A stretch of DNA of 48,304 nucleotides, taken from NCBI GenBank assembly GCA_945873625.1, contig CAMCDS010000017.1, positions 1 through 48,304 of the forward strand, given 5' to 3'. The DNA is from an uncultured Porphyromonadaceae bacterium (lineage in GTDB: Bacteria; Bacteroidota; Bacteroidia; Bacteroidales; Muribaculaceae). The notes below the pieces were generated by a model. It made no database searches. It was not told the origin of the DNA and saw only the letters and a list, made by a program, of their open reading frames with translations. Each line of letters starts with the position of its first letter. Within the stretch, counting starts at the first letter, position 1. Position numbers and translations under genes: made by a program. Shown here one piece after another: positions 7,890 through 16,277 of the stretch.

Positions 7890-8733
7890 TGCACTTGCAT
7901 TTATGTGTTTCCGGATTCGTTTTCTTATGCTCTCTGTACATGTTCTGGCGACGCATGGCCTCGTCGAAGTCCACCTTGTGGCCGTCGAACTCCGGGCCGT
8001 CGACACACGTGAACTTCGTCTCGCCGCCTACCGTCACGCGGCAGGCGCCGCACATGCCGGTGCCGTCCACCATCAGCGCGTTGAGCGACACCATGGTCGG
8101 GATGCCGTATTTCTTCGTGGTCATGGCCGCGAACTTCATCATTATCATCGGGCCGATGATAACGCAGTGGTCATACTGCTTTCCTTCCCCAATGAGCTTC
8201 TCCATAAGGCCGGTTACCATGCCGTGGAAGCCCTCCGAGCCATCGTCGGTGCAGAGGTAGACGTTGCCCACGCCGCGCATCTCGTCGACGTAGGTGAAGA
8301 TGTCTTTCGTCTTAGCGCCGATAATCACGTCGGCCTCTACTCCCTGCTCGTGAAGCCATTTCACCTGCGGATACACCGGTGCGGTGCCGACGCCGCCGGC
8401 CACGAAGAGAATCTTCTTCTTTTTAAGCTCCTCGGCCGGAAGGTCCATCAGGTCGGTGGGGCGGCCGAGAGGTCCGGCGAAGTCTACAAACGAGTCGCCC
8501 TCGTTCATCTCGCATATCTTGTTTGACGAGATGCCGATGGCCTGGGTTACGATGGTAACTGTGCCCGCCTCGCGGTCGTAGTCGCACACCGTCAGGGGTA
8601 TGCGCTCGCCTTCCTCGTCGGTGCGGACGATGATAAACTGCCCGGGCTGGGCCGATGCGGCCACCTTCGGAGCAAGCACCTTCATCTCGCAGATGTTGGG
8701 AGTAAGGCAACGTTTGCTTACGATTTTGAACAT
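7882..8733 (-). CDS. nfnA: Ferredoxin-NADP reductase alpha/PyrK-like subunit (NfnA, sulfide dehydrogenase beta-like)
   Basis: 283 residues. The N-terminal ~100 form an FAD-binding beta-barrel (GQFIIVRTDEEGERIPLTVCD). Residues ~105-205 form an NAD(P)-binding lobe (FVAGGVGTAPVYPQVK). The C-terminus has a [2Fe-2S] cysteine cluster (Cys228, Cys231, Cys243 in GMCGACRVTVGGETKFTC). The order and the CVDGPEFDGH signature match NfnA/SudB. Together with the overlapping gltA-type gene it should couple ferredoxin and NAD(P)H pools in the cytoplasm of an anaerobe, possibly by flavin bifurcation. The ATG of gltA lies inside its last codons, indicating translational coupling. Confidence 0.88.
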   Translation of the reverse strand: MFKIVSKRCLTPNICEMKVLAPKVAASAQPGQFIIVRTDEEGERIPLTVCDYDREAGTVTIVTQAIGISSNKICEMNEGDSFVDFAGPLGRPTDLMDLPAEELKKKKILFVAGGVGTAPVYPQVKWLHEQGVEADVIIGAKTKDIFTYVDEMRGVGNVYLCTDDGSEGFHGMVTGLMEKLIGEGKQYDHCVIIGPMIMMKFAAMTTKKYGIPTMVSLNALMVDGTGMCGACRVTVGGETKFTCVDGPEFDGHKVDFDEAMRRQNMYREHKKTNPETHKCKCNG

Positions 8734-8793
8734 AAGTGTCTAATCTTGATTAGAGTCAGCATAAGAGAGGGAAGTTCGGAAACCTACCCCGGT

Positions 8794-8801
8794 CAAAGCT
8801 A
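8794..8801 (-). promoter_or_regulatory. Possible -7 box for nfnA-gltA
   Basis: TAGCTTTG on the minus strand fits TAnnTTTG, but no TTG is found 19-21 nt upstream. A palindrome CTAATCTTGATTAG lies at 8741-8754 within the predicted leader. Confidence 0.35.
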
Positions 8802-8984
8802 AGGTATTAGATATTAAGTTGATAGCACGTAGATGACAGTCCGCGGCGCTCGCCGTTGGCCGGCGGAGCCGTGTTCCGACGGCAAAATTACACCATTATC
8901 CGCAAAATAGCAAAAAAATCGGGATGATTCCGCCCGTGCAACTGACGCATTCCGCCGCCCGGGCGACATGTTTTTCGGCCGGGG

Positions 8985-9016
8985 TTGCGGAGTTTCGGAA
9001 ATTTTGATTATCTTTG
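8985..9016 (+). promoter_or_regulatory. Promoter of first crp/fnr-type gene
   Basis: TTG (8985-8987), 21 nt, TATCTTTG (9009-9016). It lies inside the 5' extension of the open frame, which rules out the in-frame ATG at 8968 and supports ATG 9046 as the start. Confidence 0.7.
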
Positions 9017-9045
9017 CCGTCAGGAACCGAATAACGATACATCGA

Positions 9046-9675
9046 ATGTTTTCCGAGCATCAGACACCAAAGACGTTGCGGGAGATACTTTCGCAGAACT
9101 GCTCCCCTTCCGACCGGCTCGTGGCCGCCCTCGAGGAGGCCGCCGTCCACGTGCGTGTGGCCAAGGGGAAGGCCGTGGTAAGGCAGGGAGAGGTGTTCGG
9201 CAGTTTCGTGTTTATCCGCAAAGGGCTGTTCAGGGTGAGCCACGACAATCAGGTAGGCGAGGATACGATCCTTTTCGGCACCTCTGGCGATGTCTTCACG
9301 GCCCTGCATTCGTATTATGCCAATGAGCCGGCGGTGTTCTCGCTTATCGCCGTCGAGGATTCGGAGGTGTGGCTGGTAAGCTTTGAGGATATGAGGCACA
9401 TACTCTCGGCCTACCCCGACATGATGATGTGGATGCACAATCTAATGATCGAGCAGATCTACGCGTTCGAGAAGCGGTATATGTTTTTCAGCAACAAGTC
9501 GGCCGAAGAGCGCTTCATCAACTTTCTGCGCGACCGCTACGGCTCGCTGCGCCGGGCGCCGATAAAGTATATTTCATCGATTGTGCCTCTGAAATATATA
9601 GCCCAGTATCTGAAAATCACGCAGTCTACGCTCTCACGCCTGCGCAAGAAGCTCGTGAGCAACCAGAACGAATGA
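9046..9675 (+). CDS. Crp/Fnr family transcriptional regulator (copy 1)
   Basis: 209 residues from ATG 9046, chosen because the promoter at 8985-9016 lies downstream of the other candidate start. Residues ~20-130 form a cyclic-nucleotide-binding-like beta-roll (GSFVFIRKGLFRVS, FGTSGDVFTALHS). It lacks the canonical cAMP phosphate-binding cassette (FGExALLxxxxRxA). Residues ~175-205 form a winged HTH (KYIAQYLKITQSTLSRLRKK). No Fnr-type iron-sulfur cysteines are seen. Its ligand is unknown. A clear paralogue of identical length lies at 14570-15199. The gene stands alone, with the ATPase gene starting 62 bp downstream. Confidence 0.85.
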   Translation: MFSEHQTPKTLREILSQNCSPSDRLVAALEEAAVHVRVAKGKAVVRQGEVFGSFVFIRKGLFRVSHDNQVGEDTILFGTSGDVFTALHSYYANEPAVFSLIAVEDSEVWLVSFEDMRHILSAYPDMMMWMHNLMIEQIYAFEKRYMFFSNKSAEERFINFLRDRYGSLRRAPIKYISSIVPLKYIAQYLKITQSTLSRLRKKLVSNQNE

Positions 9676-9737
9676 CCGGGCGGCGCCGACACCCCCGGCA
9701 CCGACCCATATCCGCGGCGGCGCGTTGTATATATATA

Positions 9738-11294
9738 ATGGAGATGAACCCGACCAGATACCCAATAGGAATACAGAACTTCGAGAATCTCAGGAGCGGA
9801 GGATGGGCCTACGTCGACAAGACAGCCTTAGTCTACGACCTGGTGATGAACGGACAGTATTACTTCCTCAGCCGGCCCCGCCGGTTCGGGAAGAGCCTCC
9901 TGGTGTCGACCATCGAGGCGTATTTCCAGGGGAAGAGGGAGCTTTTCCGGGGTCTCGCCATCGACTCGCTGACGGAGGAGTGGGACCCGCATCCGGTGTT
10001 CCACATCGACCTGAACGCCAAGAACTACGAGAATCCCGACTCGCTCAAAAACACAATCAAGGTCTATCTCGACGAATGGGAACAGGCTTACGGGCTCGAC
10101 AACGGCAGGCTCGACATCGAAGACCGCTTCCGCATCCTCATCCACGAGGCGAGCGTGCAGACGGGACGCCGGGCGGTGGTGCTGATCGACGAATACGACA
10201 AGCCGCTGCTCTCGACGGTGCACGACAGGGAGCTGCAGGAGACCTACCGAGCCATTCTCAAAGGTTTCTACGGGGTGCTCAAGAGCTGCGGCGCCGACCT
10301 GAGGTTCGCGCTGCTGACCGGAGTTACGAAATTCAGCAAGGTTTCGGTGTTCTCAGACCTCAACAACCTCGAAGACATCACGCTCGACGACCGTTACGCC
10401 ACTATATGCGGCATCACGCCCGACGAACTCGCCGACAACTTCAGAGAGGGCATCGGAAGGATGGCCCGTAACCTCGGCATCAGCGACGGGGATACCCTCG
10501 CCCTGCTGAAGGAGAACTACGACGGATACCACTTCAGCAGCTCGCTGACCGACGTCTACAACCCCTTCAGCCTTCTCAACTCACTCAAAAAGGGGGTGAT
10601 CGGTTCGTTCTGGTTCGAGACCGGAACCCCGACTTTCCTCGCAAAGATGATTCAGCGGGAGGAGATGGACCTCAGCGACCTCGAAAACGAAGAGGTCGAC
10701 TCCACCCGGATGATGACCGTAGACCTGATTTCGGACGACGCAATACCGGTGCTTTTCCAAAGCGGCTATCTGACAATCCAAAACTACAACCCCTTGTTCA
10801 GGATTTACTCCCTCGGCTATCCCAACCGTGAGGTAAAGGAGGGGTTCCTCAATTTCCTCCTCCCTTATTATACTCCCCGACCCGGAAAGCGGTCGGCGTT
10901 CGACATCCGCGCCTTTGTGCTCGACGCGGAGCAGGGGCGGGCCGAGGCGTTCATGAAGCGGCTCACGGCCCTATTCTCCGACTTCCCCTACGACCAGGTG
11001 GCGGACTGCGAGAGACACTACCATAACGTGGTGTATCTCGTGCTCACCCTCCTCGGCTTCTATGTCCGCACGGAATACCGCACGAGCGAGGGACGCTGCG
11101 ACGCGGTGATGAAGACCGACAGATACATCTACATCTTCGAGTTCAAATACGCCCGCAGCGCGAAGGAGGCCATGCGGCAGATTCAGGAGCGGCACTACGC
11201 CGCCCCCTTCGAGGCCGACGGCAGGGAGATAATCCGCATCGGAGTCAACTTCTCGCCCGACACCCGCACAATCAGCGAATACATAATAGAATAG
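9738..11294 (+). CDS. AAA-ATPase-like / PD-(D/E)XK nuclease-like protein
   Basis: 518 residues from ATG 9738; ATG 9744 (MNPTRYPIG) is an equally plausible start. Residues 45-54 carry the P-loop SRPRRFGKSL and residues 146-154 a Walker B-like VVLIDEYD. These define the AAA-ATPase-like family abundant in Bacteroidales genomes. The C-terminus (Asp455, Glu468, Lys470; GRCDAVMKT ... IFEFKYA) matches the PD-(D/E)XK motif of the PDDEXK_9 domain. Function in this family is not established; many copies per genome are normal. A strong terminator follows at 11322. Transcription may run on from the Crp-like gene, since no separate consensus promoter is seen. Confidence 0.85.
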   Translation: MEMNPTRYPIGIQNFENLRSGGWAYVDKTALVYDLVMNGQYYFLSRPRRFGKSLLVSTIEAYFQGKRELFRGLAIDSLTEEWDPHPVFHIDLNAKNYENPDSLKNTIKVYLDEWEQAYGLDNGRLDIEDRFRILIHEASVQTGRRAVVLIDEYDKPLLSTVHDRELQETYRAILKGFYGVLKSCGADLRFALLTGVTKFSKVSVFSDLNNLEDITLDDRYATICGITPDELADNFREGIGRMARNLGISDGDTLALLKENYDGYHFSSSLTDVYNPFSLLNSLKKGVIGSFWFETGTPTFLAKMIQREEMDLSDLENEEVDSTRMMTVDLISDDAIPVLFQSGYLTIQNYNPLFRIYSLGYPNREVKEGFLNFLLPYYTPRPGKRSAFDIRAFVLDAEQGRAEAFMKRLTALFSDFPYDQVADCERHYHNVVYLVLTLLGFYVRTEYRTSEGRCDAVMKTDRYIYIFEFKYARSAKEAMRQIQERHYAAPFEADGREIIRIGVNFSPDTRTISEYIIE

Positions 11295-11321
11295 CCCCGC
11301 AAGGCACGATGCAATCAAAAG

Positions 11322-11356
11322 GCAGACATCCGACATTTTCGGACGTCTGCTTTTTT
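11322..11356 (+). terminator. Terminator after AAA-ATPase-like gene
   Basis: GCAGACaTCCGA and TCGGAcGTCTGC form a 12-bp stem with one mismatch, followed by TTTTTT (11351-11356). Confidence 0.85.
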
Positions 11357-11417
11357 GCTCTATATCAACTAATGGCTGAATATCTGACATTATTGTCGCT
11401 TTTTTACACGCCGGATA

Positions 11418-11448
11418 TTGATTTCTACAATTTCTTTACGTAACTTTG
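11418..11448 (+). promoter_or_regulatory. Promoter of secreted protein gene at 11525
   Basis: TTG (11418-11420), 20 nt, TAACTTTG (11441-11448), a full Bacteroidetes consensus. It leaves a leader of about 70 nt. Confidence 0.8.
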
Positions 11449-11524
11449 CGCAGAAGTAATCCCGAACCCGAATCTTCGGGCAAGAGAACCGAATCATAAA
11501 AAATCACTATTTCATCCTACGAAT

Positions 11525-12637
11525 ATGAATAAGAAATTACACCTTCTATCCGCACTTGCCGTCGGCTCGATGCTCAGCGCTTCGGCAGTGCTCATGCTTC
11601 CCGAACCCAGACTCATATCCGAAGAGGTGCAGGAAGGCAAAGTGAAAATCCAGTGGGAATTTTCGAGCGAAGACGCTCCCAACCCCTACTACCAGGTGAT
11701 AGTCTACAAGATGCATAAGGCTACCGCCGAAGAGAACTTCGTGCTGGCAGAGAGCGGCTTCGACTATATCGAGTCGACCGGCACGATGAAGAAACACCAG
11801 GACCTGGGTGCGATATGGGACTATGTCCCCGACTGTCCCGGATGGTATGTGAAGTTTCCGCTGTATATGAACGGCGCCCTCGGAATCGATGCGATCCAGT
11901 ATTTCCCCGGTTCAGACAATGATGACATCTTTGGCGGCGCTTACCTTGTGTCGCCCGACTACGACCTCACCCACGTCACGGGGCACACACTGAAGATCGA
12001 GGCCAGCCTCGGGCGTGAGGCGGCCTCAGTAACCGGAGGCTTCTGCATCTGGACGTATAACACAGACTGGTTTGATGAGAAGAACATCGACTACAAACCG
12101 GTCTTAGCCCACGACCATCACTATGAAACCCTCGACAACGAGAGATTCCAGCTCTTCTCAGAGGAGTGTCAGCCGGATGAATACATGAGCCGCACACGCG
12201 TGATGTTCTACGGAAGTGGCAGATCGGCCTACTGGATTGACTCAATGAAAGTCTCTGTCGACATGGTGCCCGGCGACTCGATAGCCTACGGAGCAAGCGT
12301 GCACCGTGTGGACGGCGCGACCTCGTTCGTAATCGACACTTCGGCCGACACCGAGAACGACTACACCTACGGCTATGAGGTGCGTGCAGTGCGCGAGGAC
12401 AAGCGCGAATACCCGACCGAAAACATGTATATGCGTTTCATCAGCCCCTTCAATCCCATGAAGGTCATCGGTCAGGAACCCGGCGGAGGCAACAACGAAG
12501 TAGGCTCCATAGCTTCCGACGAGAACCAGACTGAAGAATACTACACTCTCCAGGGCGTGCGCGTCGATACTCCCGTAAAGGGCGAGATCACAATCGTGCG
12601 CAAAGGCAACAAGACCTACAAGACCATCGCAAGATAA
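11525..12637 (+). CDS. Secreted protein of unknown function with C-terminal sorting-like tail
   Basis: 370 residues: an N-terminal signal sequence (MNKKLHLLSALAVGSMLSAS), a beta-sandwich-like body around residues 60-225 that resembles choice-of-anchor J/MAM-type folds only weakly, and a fibronectin-like strand region at ~255-305. The last ~32 residues (YYTLQGVRVDTPVKGEITIV then RKGNKTYKTIAR) are nearly identical in pattern to the tail of the next gene's product, a Bacteroidales C-terminal sorting/anchoring motif. No enzyme motif is visible. It has its own promoter and terminator. Surface display is inference from the tail. Confidence 0.75.
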   Translation: MNKKLHLLSALAVGSMLSASAVLMLPEPRLISEEVQEGKVKIQWEFSSEDAPNPYYQVIVYKMHKATAEENFVLAESGFDYIESTGTMKKHQDLGAIWDYVPDCPGWYVKFPLYMNGALGIDAIQYFPGSDNDDIFGGAYLVSPDYDLTHVTGHTLKIEASLGREAASVTGGFCIWTYNTDWFDEKNIDYKPVLAHDHHYETLDNERFQLFSEECQPDEYMSRTRVMFYGSGRSAYWIDSMKVSVDMVPGDSIAYGASVHRVDGATSFVIDTSADTENDYTYGYEVRAVREDKREYPTENMYMRFISPFNPMKVIGQEPGGGNNEVGSIASDENQTEEYYTLQGVRVDTPVKGEITIVRKGNKTYKTIAR

Positions 12638-12645
12638 CCCAACAG

Positions 12646-12689
12646 GCCACAGGATTCCGGATTTGCCTCCGGACTCCTGTGGCTCTTTC
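12646..12689 (+). terminator. Terminator after secreted protein gene
   Basis: GCCACAGGAtTCCGGA pairs with TCCGGAcTCCTGTGGC (16-bp stem, one mismatch, 6-nt loop), followed by a pyrimidine/T-rich tail. Confidence 0.85.
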
Positions 12690-12726
12690 CTTTTTATACC
12701 CGACTAACCCAATAAACACCCGACCT

Positions 12727-14196
12727 ATGAAGAAATCCTACTTCAGCCATCTCATGCTGTCGGCCATGCTGACAGCCTCGGCTTCCGCATTTGCCGCCGA
12801 AGGCGACGTGCAGCCCTTCACTCTCCCCATGTCGCTGCGTCCCACTCTCGCCGAGTTTGAACGCTTCACAACCCTCAACGCCAACAACGACACGCGCGAA
12901 TGGCAGTTCAACGAAGACGAGAACTGCATCTACTACTCCTACAGCTCCACGAAAGATGCCGACGACTGGGTGTTTATTCCCTTCGAGCTGTCGGCCGGCG
13001 ACACATATCTCAAAGTGTCGGTCGAAGCTCTCGCCTCGGGCGTGGCTCAATGGTATGACGAGAACTTCGAGCTTGCCATCGGCGGCTCGGCCACGGCTGC
13101 GTCGATGCGGACAATCCTCACCAAGACCGTAGACCAGGACACGTATACCCCCTACGAGACCACTTTCTCAAACGACATAACCGGCACCGCCTATCTCGGC
13201 ATCCACGCAACCTCGCCCAAAGGACGCCGCACCCTGAAGATGCGCAACATCGTGCTTCAGAGCTACGCCACTCCCATCCCCCTCACCCCGCAGATCAAGT
13301 CGAGCGCCATGGACGGACTCGACTACAAGGCCACTGTAGCCATGCCTTCAATGAGCGTTCAGGGCAACGCCATCGAGGGTAAGGTGAACCTCCGCTTCAG
13401 CGTCGACGGCACAGAGACACGTACATTCACCGACCTCACACCCGGCTCCGACGTCAATGTAGAGGCCACGCTCACAAAAGGCAACCATACAATCACCTAC
13501 GTGGCATATCTCACGACAGACGGCACAACCACCGAAAGCGAGCCTGTCAGCGAGGCCGTTACAGCCAAAGACCTCAACGCCCAGTATGCGCTTCCCTTCA
13601 CTTTCGGACCCGCCGACGCGGTTGAGTTCGGGGAATGCAAGGTGGTAGACGGCAACTGCGACGACAAAACCTGGACTTTCTCCACAGAGAAGGGCGACCC
13701 CTCGTTCTACTACCCTTACCACAGCAAGAACAAGGCCAACGACTGGATCATCCTTCCGGCCGTAAACTTCGGCACTACCGACAAAATCCGCATCTCTGTC
13801 GACGCCCGCTCCAAAGGCAGCTACACTGAGAGCTTTGAGGTCTACCTCGGCCGCGACGCGTCTGCCTCCGCCATGACCGTAATGGCCATTGAAGTGCCTG
13901 AAATCAAAAACAGCAGCTCATGGACCACCTACGAGTCAACGCTCGACACCGAAGGCGGCATCTGGTTTGTCGGAATCAAGGCCTCAAGCCCCGCCGACGC
14001 CTACGGTCTCTACGTGCGCAACGTGCGCATCGAGAGCCTCAACGACCCCCAGGTGGGAGTAGAGGGCATCGAATCTGAAATCGACGCCGAGCCCGAATAC
14101 TTCAACCTCCAGGGCGTACGCCTCGCTGCTCCCGAGAAAGGACAGATTGTAATCGTCCGCAAGGGTGGCAAGACATTCAAGAGCATTATCCGTTGA
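12727..14196 (+). CDS. Secreted protein with two choice-of-anchor J-like domains
   Basis: 489 residues from ATG 12727, chosen because MKKSYFSHLMLSAMLTASAS is a good signal peptide while the longer frame starts inside the terminator region. Two similar jelly-roll modules are visible at residues ~25-175 and ~295-440. Each has a W-x-F start and a KANDW(I/V)(F/I)(I/L)P signature (DADDWVFIPFEL; KANDWIILPAVNF). A fibronectin-like linker lies at ~180-285. The tail EYFNLQGVRLAAPEKGQIVI continuing to KSIIR parallels the upstream protein. It is likely exported and surface-attached; the ligand is unknown. The same KANDWxIxPA signature recurs in the protein at 38777. Confidence 0.8.
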   Translation: MKKSYFSHLMLSAMLTASASAFAAEGDVQPFTLPMSLRPTLAEFERFTTLNANNDTREWQFNEDENCIYYSYSSTKDADDWVFIPFELSAGDTYLKVSVEALASGVAQWYDENFELAIGGSATAASMRTILTKTVDQDTYTPYETTFSNDITGTAYLGIHATSPKGRRTLKMRNIVLQSYATPIPLTPQIKSSAMDGLDYKATVAMPSMSVQGNAIEGKVNLRFSVDGTETRTFTDLTPGSDVNVEATLTKGNHTITYVAYLTTDGTTTESEPVSEAVTAKDLNAQYALPFTFGPADAVEFGECKVVDGNCDDKTWTFSTEKGDPSFYYPYHSKNKANDWIILPAVNFGTTDKIRISVDARSKGSYTESFEVYLGRDASASAMTVMAIEVPEIKNSSSWTTYESTLDTEGGIWFVGIKASSPADAYGLYVRNVRIESLNDPQVGVEGIESEIDAEPEYFNLQGVRLAAPEKGQIVIVRKGGKTFKSIIR

Positions 14197-14227
14197 CAAA
14201 GGCAATCCTCCGCAAGGGATTGCTGAT

Positions 14228-14266
14228 ACCCGGCCCGGAGACACACCTCCCGGGCCGGTCTCTTTT
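14228..14266 (+). terminator. Terminator after secreted protein gene
   Basis: A GC-rich stem ACCCGGCCCGG / CCGGGCCGGT with one bulged base, followed by CTCTTTTC. Confidence 0.75.
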
Positions 14267-14498
14267 CATTGCGGGCGGGCCGGCAGCCGCCGGAATGTAT
14301 AATTCAAGCACCTTTATGCATATCCGTTTCAAAAAAACGTCGCCGGCAGGTATACCCGACCGGCAGATATACGTGATTCGGCACGAGACAGGCACTTACA
14401 AAACCTTGATTGTCCGACAAAACCCGATGCAAACGGAAAGAAAATTAAGAAATTGATACTTTTTTCACCGAAAAGCATAAAAACCGACTGTCCCCGAA
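14267..14498. other. Intergenic stretch without recognised gene
   Basis: Between the terminator and the promoter of the second Crp-like gene I see only unremarkable sequence that becomes AT-rich toward 14450. Confidence 0.5.
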
Positions 14499-14528
14499 TT
14501 GTTACTTGCAAAAATGTTATTATCTTTG
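14499..14528 (+). promoter_or_regulatory. Promoter of second crp/fnr-type gene
   Basis: TTG (14499-14501), 19 nt, TATCTTTG (14521-14528). It has the same -7 box as the paralogue's promoter and lies downstream of the longer frame's first ATG, fixing the start at 14570. Confidence 0.8.
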
Positions 14529-14569
14529 CTTTCACTTTTTCTGAAAAAAATTCTTCGCAGGACTATAAA

Positions 14570-15199
14570 ATGGCAAAAATCAAATCCAAACCCAATCCAC
14601 TCTCAGTGGCCGACATAGTGAAGCAGACGCTGAATGCAAGCGATGCCTCATGCGACGCACTGCGGAGAATATCCATCACAAAAGAATACTTCGCCCACGA
14701 CATAATCGTAGCCCAGGGCTCGATGTCGGACTGCCTCGTGCTTCTGAGCGACGGACTCGCGAGGGTTACTCATGTCAAGGGTGATAAGGAAGACACCGTA
14801 TGCTTCGGCAGCGGAGGGGACGTGTTTGCCTCGTTCCATTCGCTCTGGGCACGCGAACCGGCCATCTACGGACTCGAGGCTCTGGTCGACATGACCTGCC
14901 ATGTCGTGCCGATACAGAAATTCAGAAGGCTTGAAGAGAAATACCCCGAACTCACCAAGTGGCTTTGCCTCGCGCTCATGGAGCAGCTTTACAGTTTCGA
15001 GGTGCTCTACCACAAAATGACCATGGCCACCCCCGAAGAACGCCTCAAAGGCTTCTGGGATTTCTCCAATCAGAAGTTGCGCAACATGAATCCGGCCATG
15101 CTTTCAAGAGTGGTGCCCCTGAAGATGATAGCCCAGTATCTGGGCATGACGCCCCAGACGCTTTCCAAAGTGCGCCGCAAGCTCGTGGGGCTTGAATAG
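14570..15199 (+). CDS. Crp/Fnr family transcriptional regulator (copy 2)
   Basis: 209 residues from ATG 14570 (MAKIKSKPN), set by the promoter position. The architecture is the same as copy 1: a cNMP-binding-like N-terminus (SDCLVLLSDGLARVT, FGSGGDVFASFHS) and a C-terminal HTH (KMIAQYLGMTPQTLSKVRRK). Shared idiosyncratic motifs (GDVFxxxHS, LMEQxYxFE, EER, VPLKxIAQYL) show the two are paralogues. No heme- or FeS-specific cysteine pattern is evident. It ends 12 bp from the convergent glycosyltransferase gene. Its target genes cannot be read from this window. Confidence 0.85.
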   Translation: MAKIKSKPNPLSVADIVKQTLNASDASCDALRRISITKEYFAHDIIVAQGSMSDCLVLLSDGLARVTHVKGDKEDTVCFGSGGDVFASFHSLWAREPAIYGLEALVDMTCHVVPIQKFRRLEEKYPELTKWLCLALMEQLYSFEVLYHKMTMATPEERLKGFWDFSNQKLRNMNPAMLSRVVPLKMIAQYLGMTPQTLSKVRRKLVGLE

Positions 15200-15211
15200 C
15201 GGCGTCAGGTC

Positions 15212-16264
15212 TCAGCGGGGCAGCAGGGCCGCGACCTTATCAACAATCATCTGAGGCAGAATCCCCTCAAGACAGTGGTAGTCGCCCCTCATGCAGGGCT
15301 TGTCGCCGAACACGGAACACGGCCTGCACACCATGTCGAGCTGCACGGCATTGTCGGCCGACTGACCGAAGCCCATGAAACCCGTAAAGGGGTGCGTCGC
15401 TCCCCATACACTCACCACCGGAGTGCCTGCGAGCGAGGCTATGTGCATGTTGGCAGAATCCATCGACACCATCACATCGCAATGGCTTATCAGAGCCATC
15501 TCGGCCGGCAGGCCCGGCGAAATGTCGGCCACGTTCACCGTCGCCGGATATTTCTTCGCCCACGCCTCAAGCACAGCGCGCTCCTCCTCGCCGGCTCCCA
15601 TCAGGAATACCCGCGTGCGTTCGCGGCCCGCCAGCGCGGCCACTACCCGCTCCATGAGGTGGAGCGGATAAATCTTCCCCTTATGGCGTGCGAAAGGAGC
15701 CACGGCTATCCAGCTCCATCCCGGCTCCTTAGGCTGCGACACGGCCTTGAAATCCCCCTCCGGAGCCTTTTTCCCTCCATACACCGAACTGAAACGCGGT
15801 TCTGCCGCCAACCCGGCGCGCCTGAACGTGTCGGCGTAGCGGCCGGTTACCGCCTGCAGAGGGATGACCGCCTTGTTGTGGCGGCGCGTAAGCCGGCGCT
15901 TCTCTTTCCGCCCCTTGTCGATTCTTGCCGTCCGCGCGCCGCCGAGACGCAGGAACGCACTGATGACACGGCTGCGTATCACGTCGTGCAGGTCTACCAC
16001 CGTGTCGATAGCATACCTTCCTTTCAGCTCACGGGCGAGACGCCTCAGCCCCGCTATCCCCTTGTATTCGTTGAGGTCAACGCCCTCCACGGTGAGATTG
16101 GCCGGCGCGTTGATGAAGAGGCGGGCCGGATGCCGGCGCGTCAGAAACACGAAGTTAGCGTCGGGATTCGAGCGGCAGGCGTCGTAGACAGCCGGGATGG
16201 CAAGAGCCACGTCGCCGAGAGCCGAAAACCTTATGCAAAGTATGTTCTTGCGCTGAGCGGACAT
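15212..16264 (-). CDS. Glycosyltransferase family 9 (heptosyltransferase-like)
   Basis: 350 residues. The N-terminus ILCIRFSALGDVALAIP is the typical GT9 start. The nucleotide-sugar site shows SMDSANMHIASLAGTPVVSV followed by WGATHPFTGF. The C-terminus carries a cysteine cluster (CRPCSVFGDKPC) seen in several Bacteroidetes members. It should add a sugar to a lipopolysaccharide core or similar surface glycan at the cytoplasmic face of the inner membrane. It follows the DUF4254 gene by 13 bp on the same strand, an arrangement known in Bacteroidales, so the two are probably co-transcribed and functionally linked. Confidence 0.9.
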   Translation of the reverse strand: MSAQRKNILCIRFSALGDVALAIPAVYDACRSNPDANFVFLTRRHPARLFINAPANLTVEGVDLNEYKGIAGLRRLARELKGRYAIDTVVDLHDVIRSRVISAFLRLGGARTARIDKGRKEKRRLTRRHNKAVIPLQAVTGRYADTFRRAGLAAEPRFSSVYGGKKAPEGDFKAVSQPKEPGWSWIAVAPFARHKGKIYPLHLMERVVAALAGRERTRVFLMGAGEEERAVLEAWAKKYPATVNVADISPGLPAEMALISHCDVMVSMDSANMHIASLAGTPVVSVWGATHPFTGFMGFGQSADNAVQLDMVCRPCSVFGDKPCMRGDYHCLEGILPQMIVDKVAALLPR

Positions 16265-16277
16265 TATGCGGAGGCGC

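Noticed and set aside
9429..9737. A 103-codon N-terminal extension of the AAA-ATPase-like protein
   Set aside because: It overlaps the Crp-like gene in another frame and has no family similarity; the conserved family N-terminus begins at 9738/9744.
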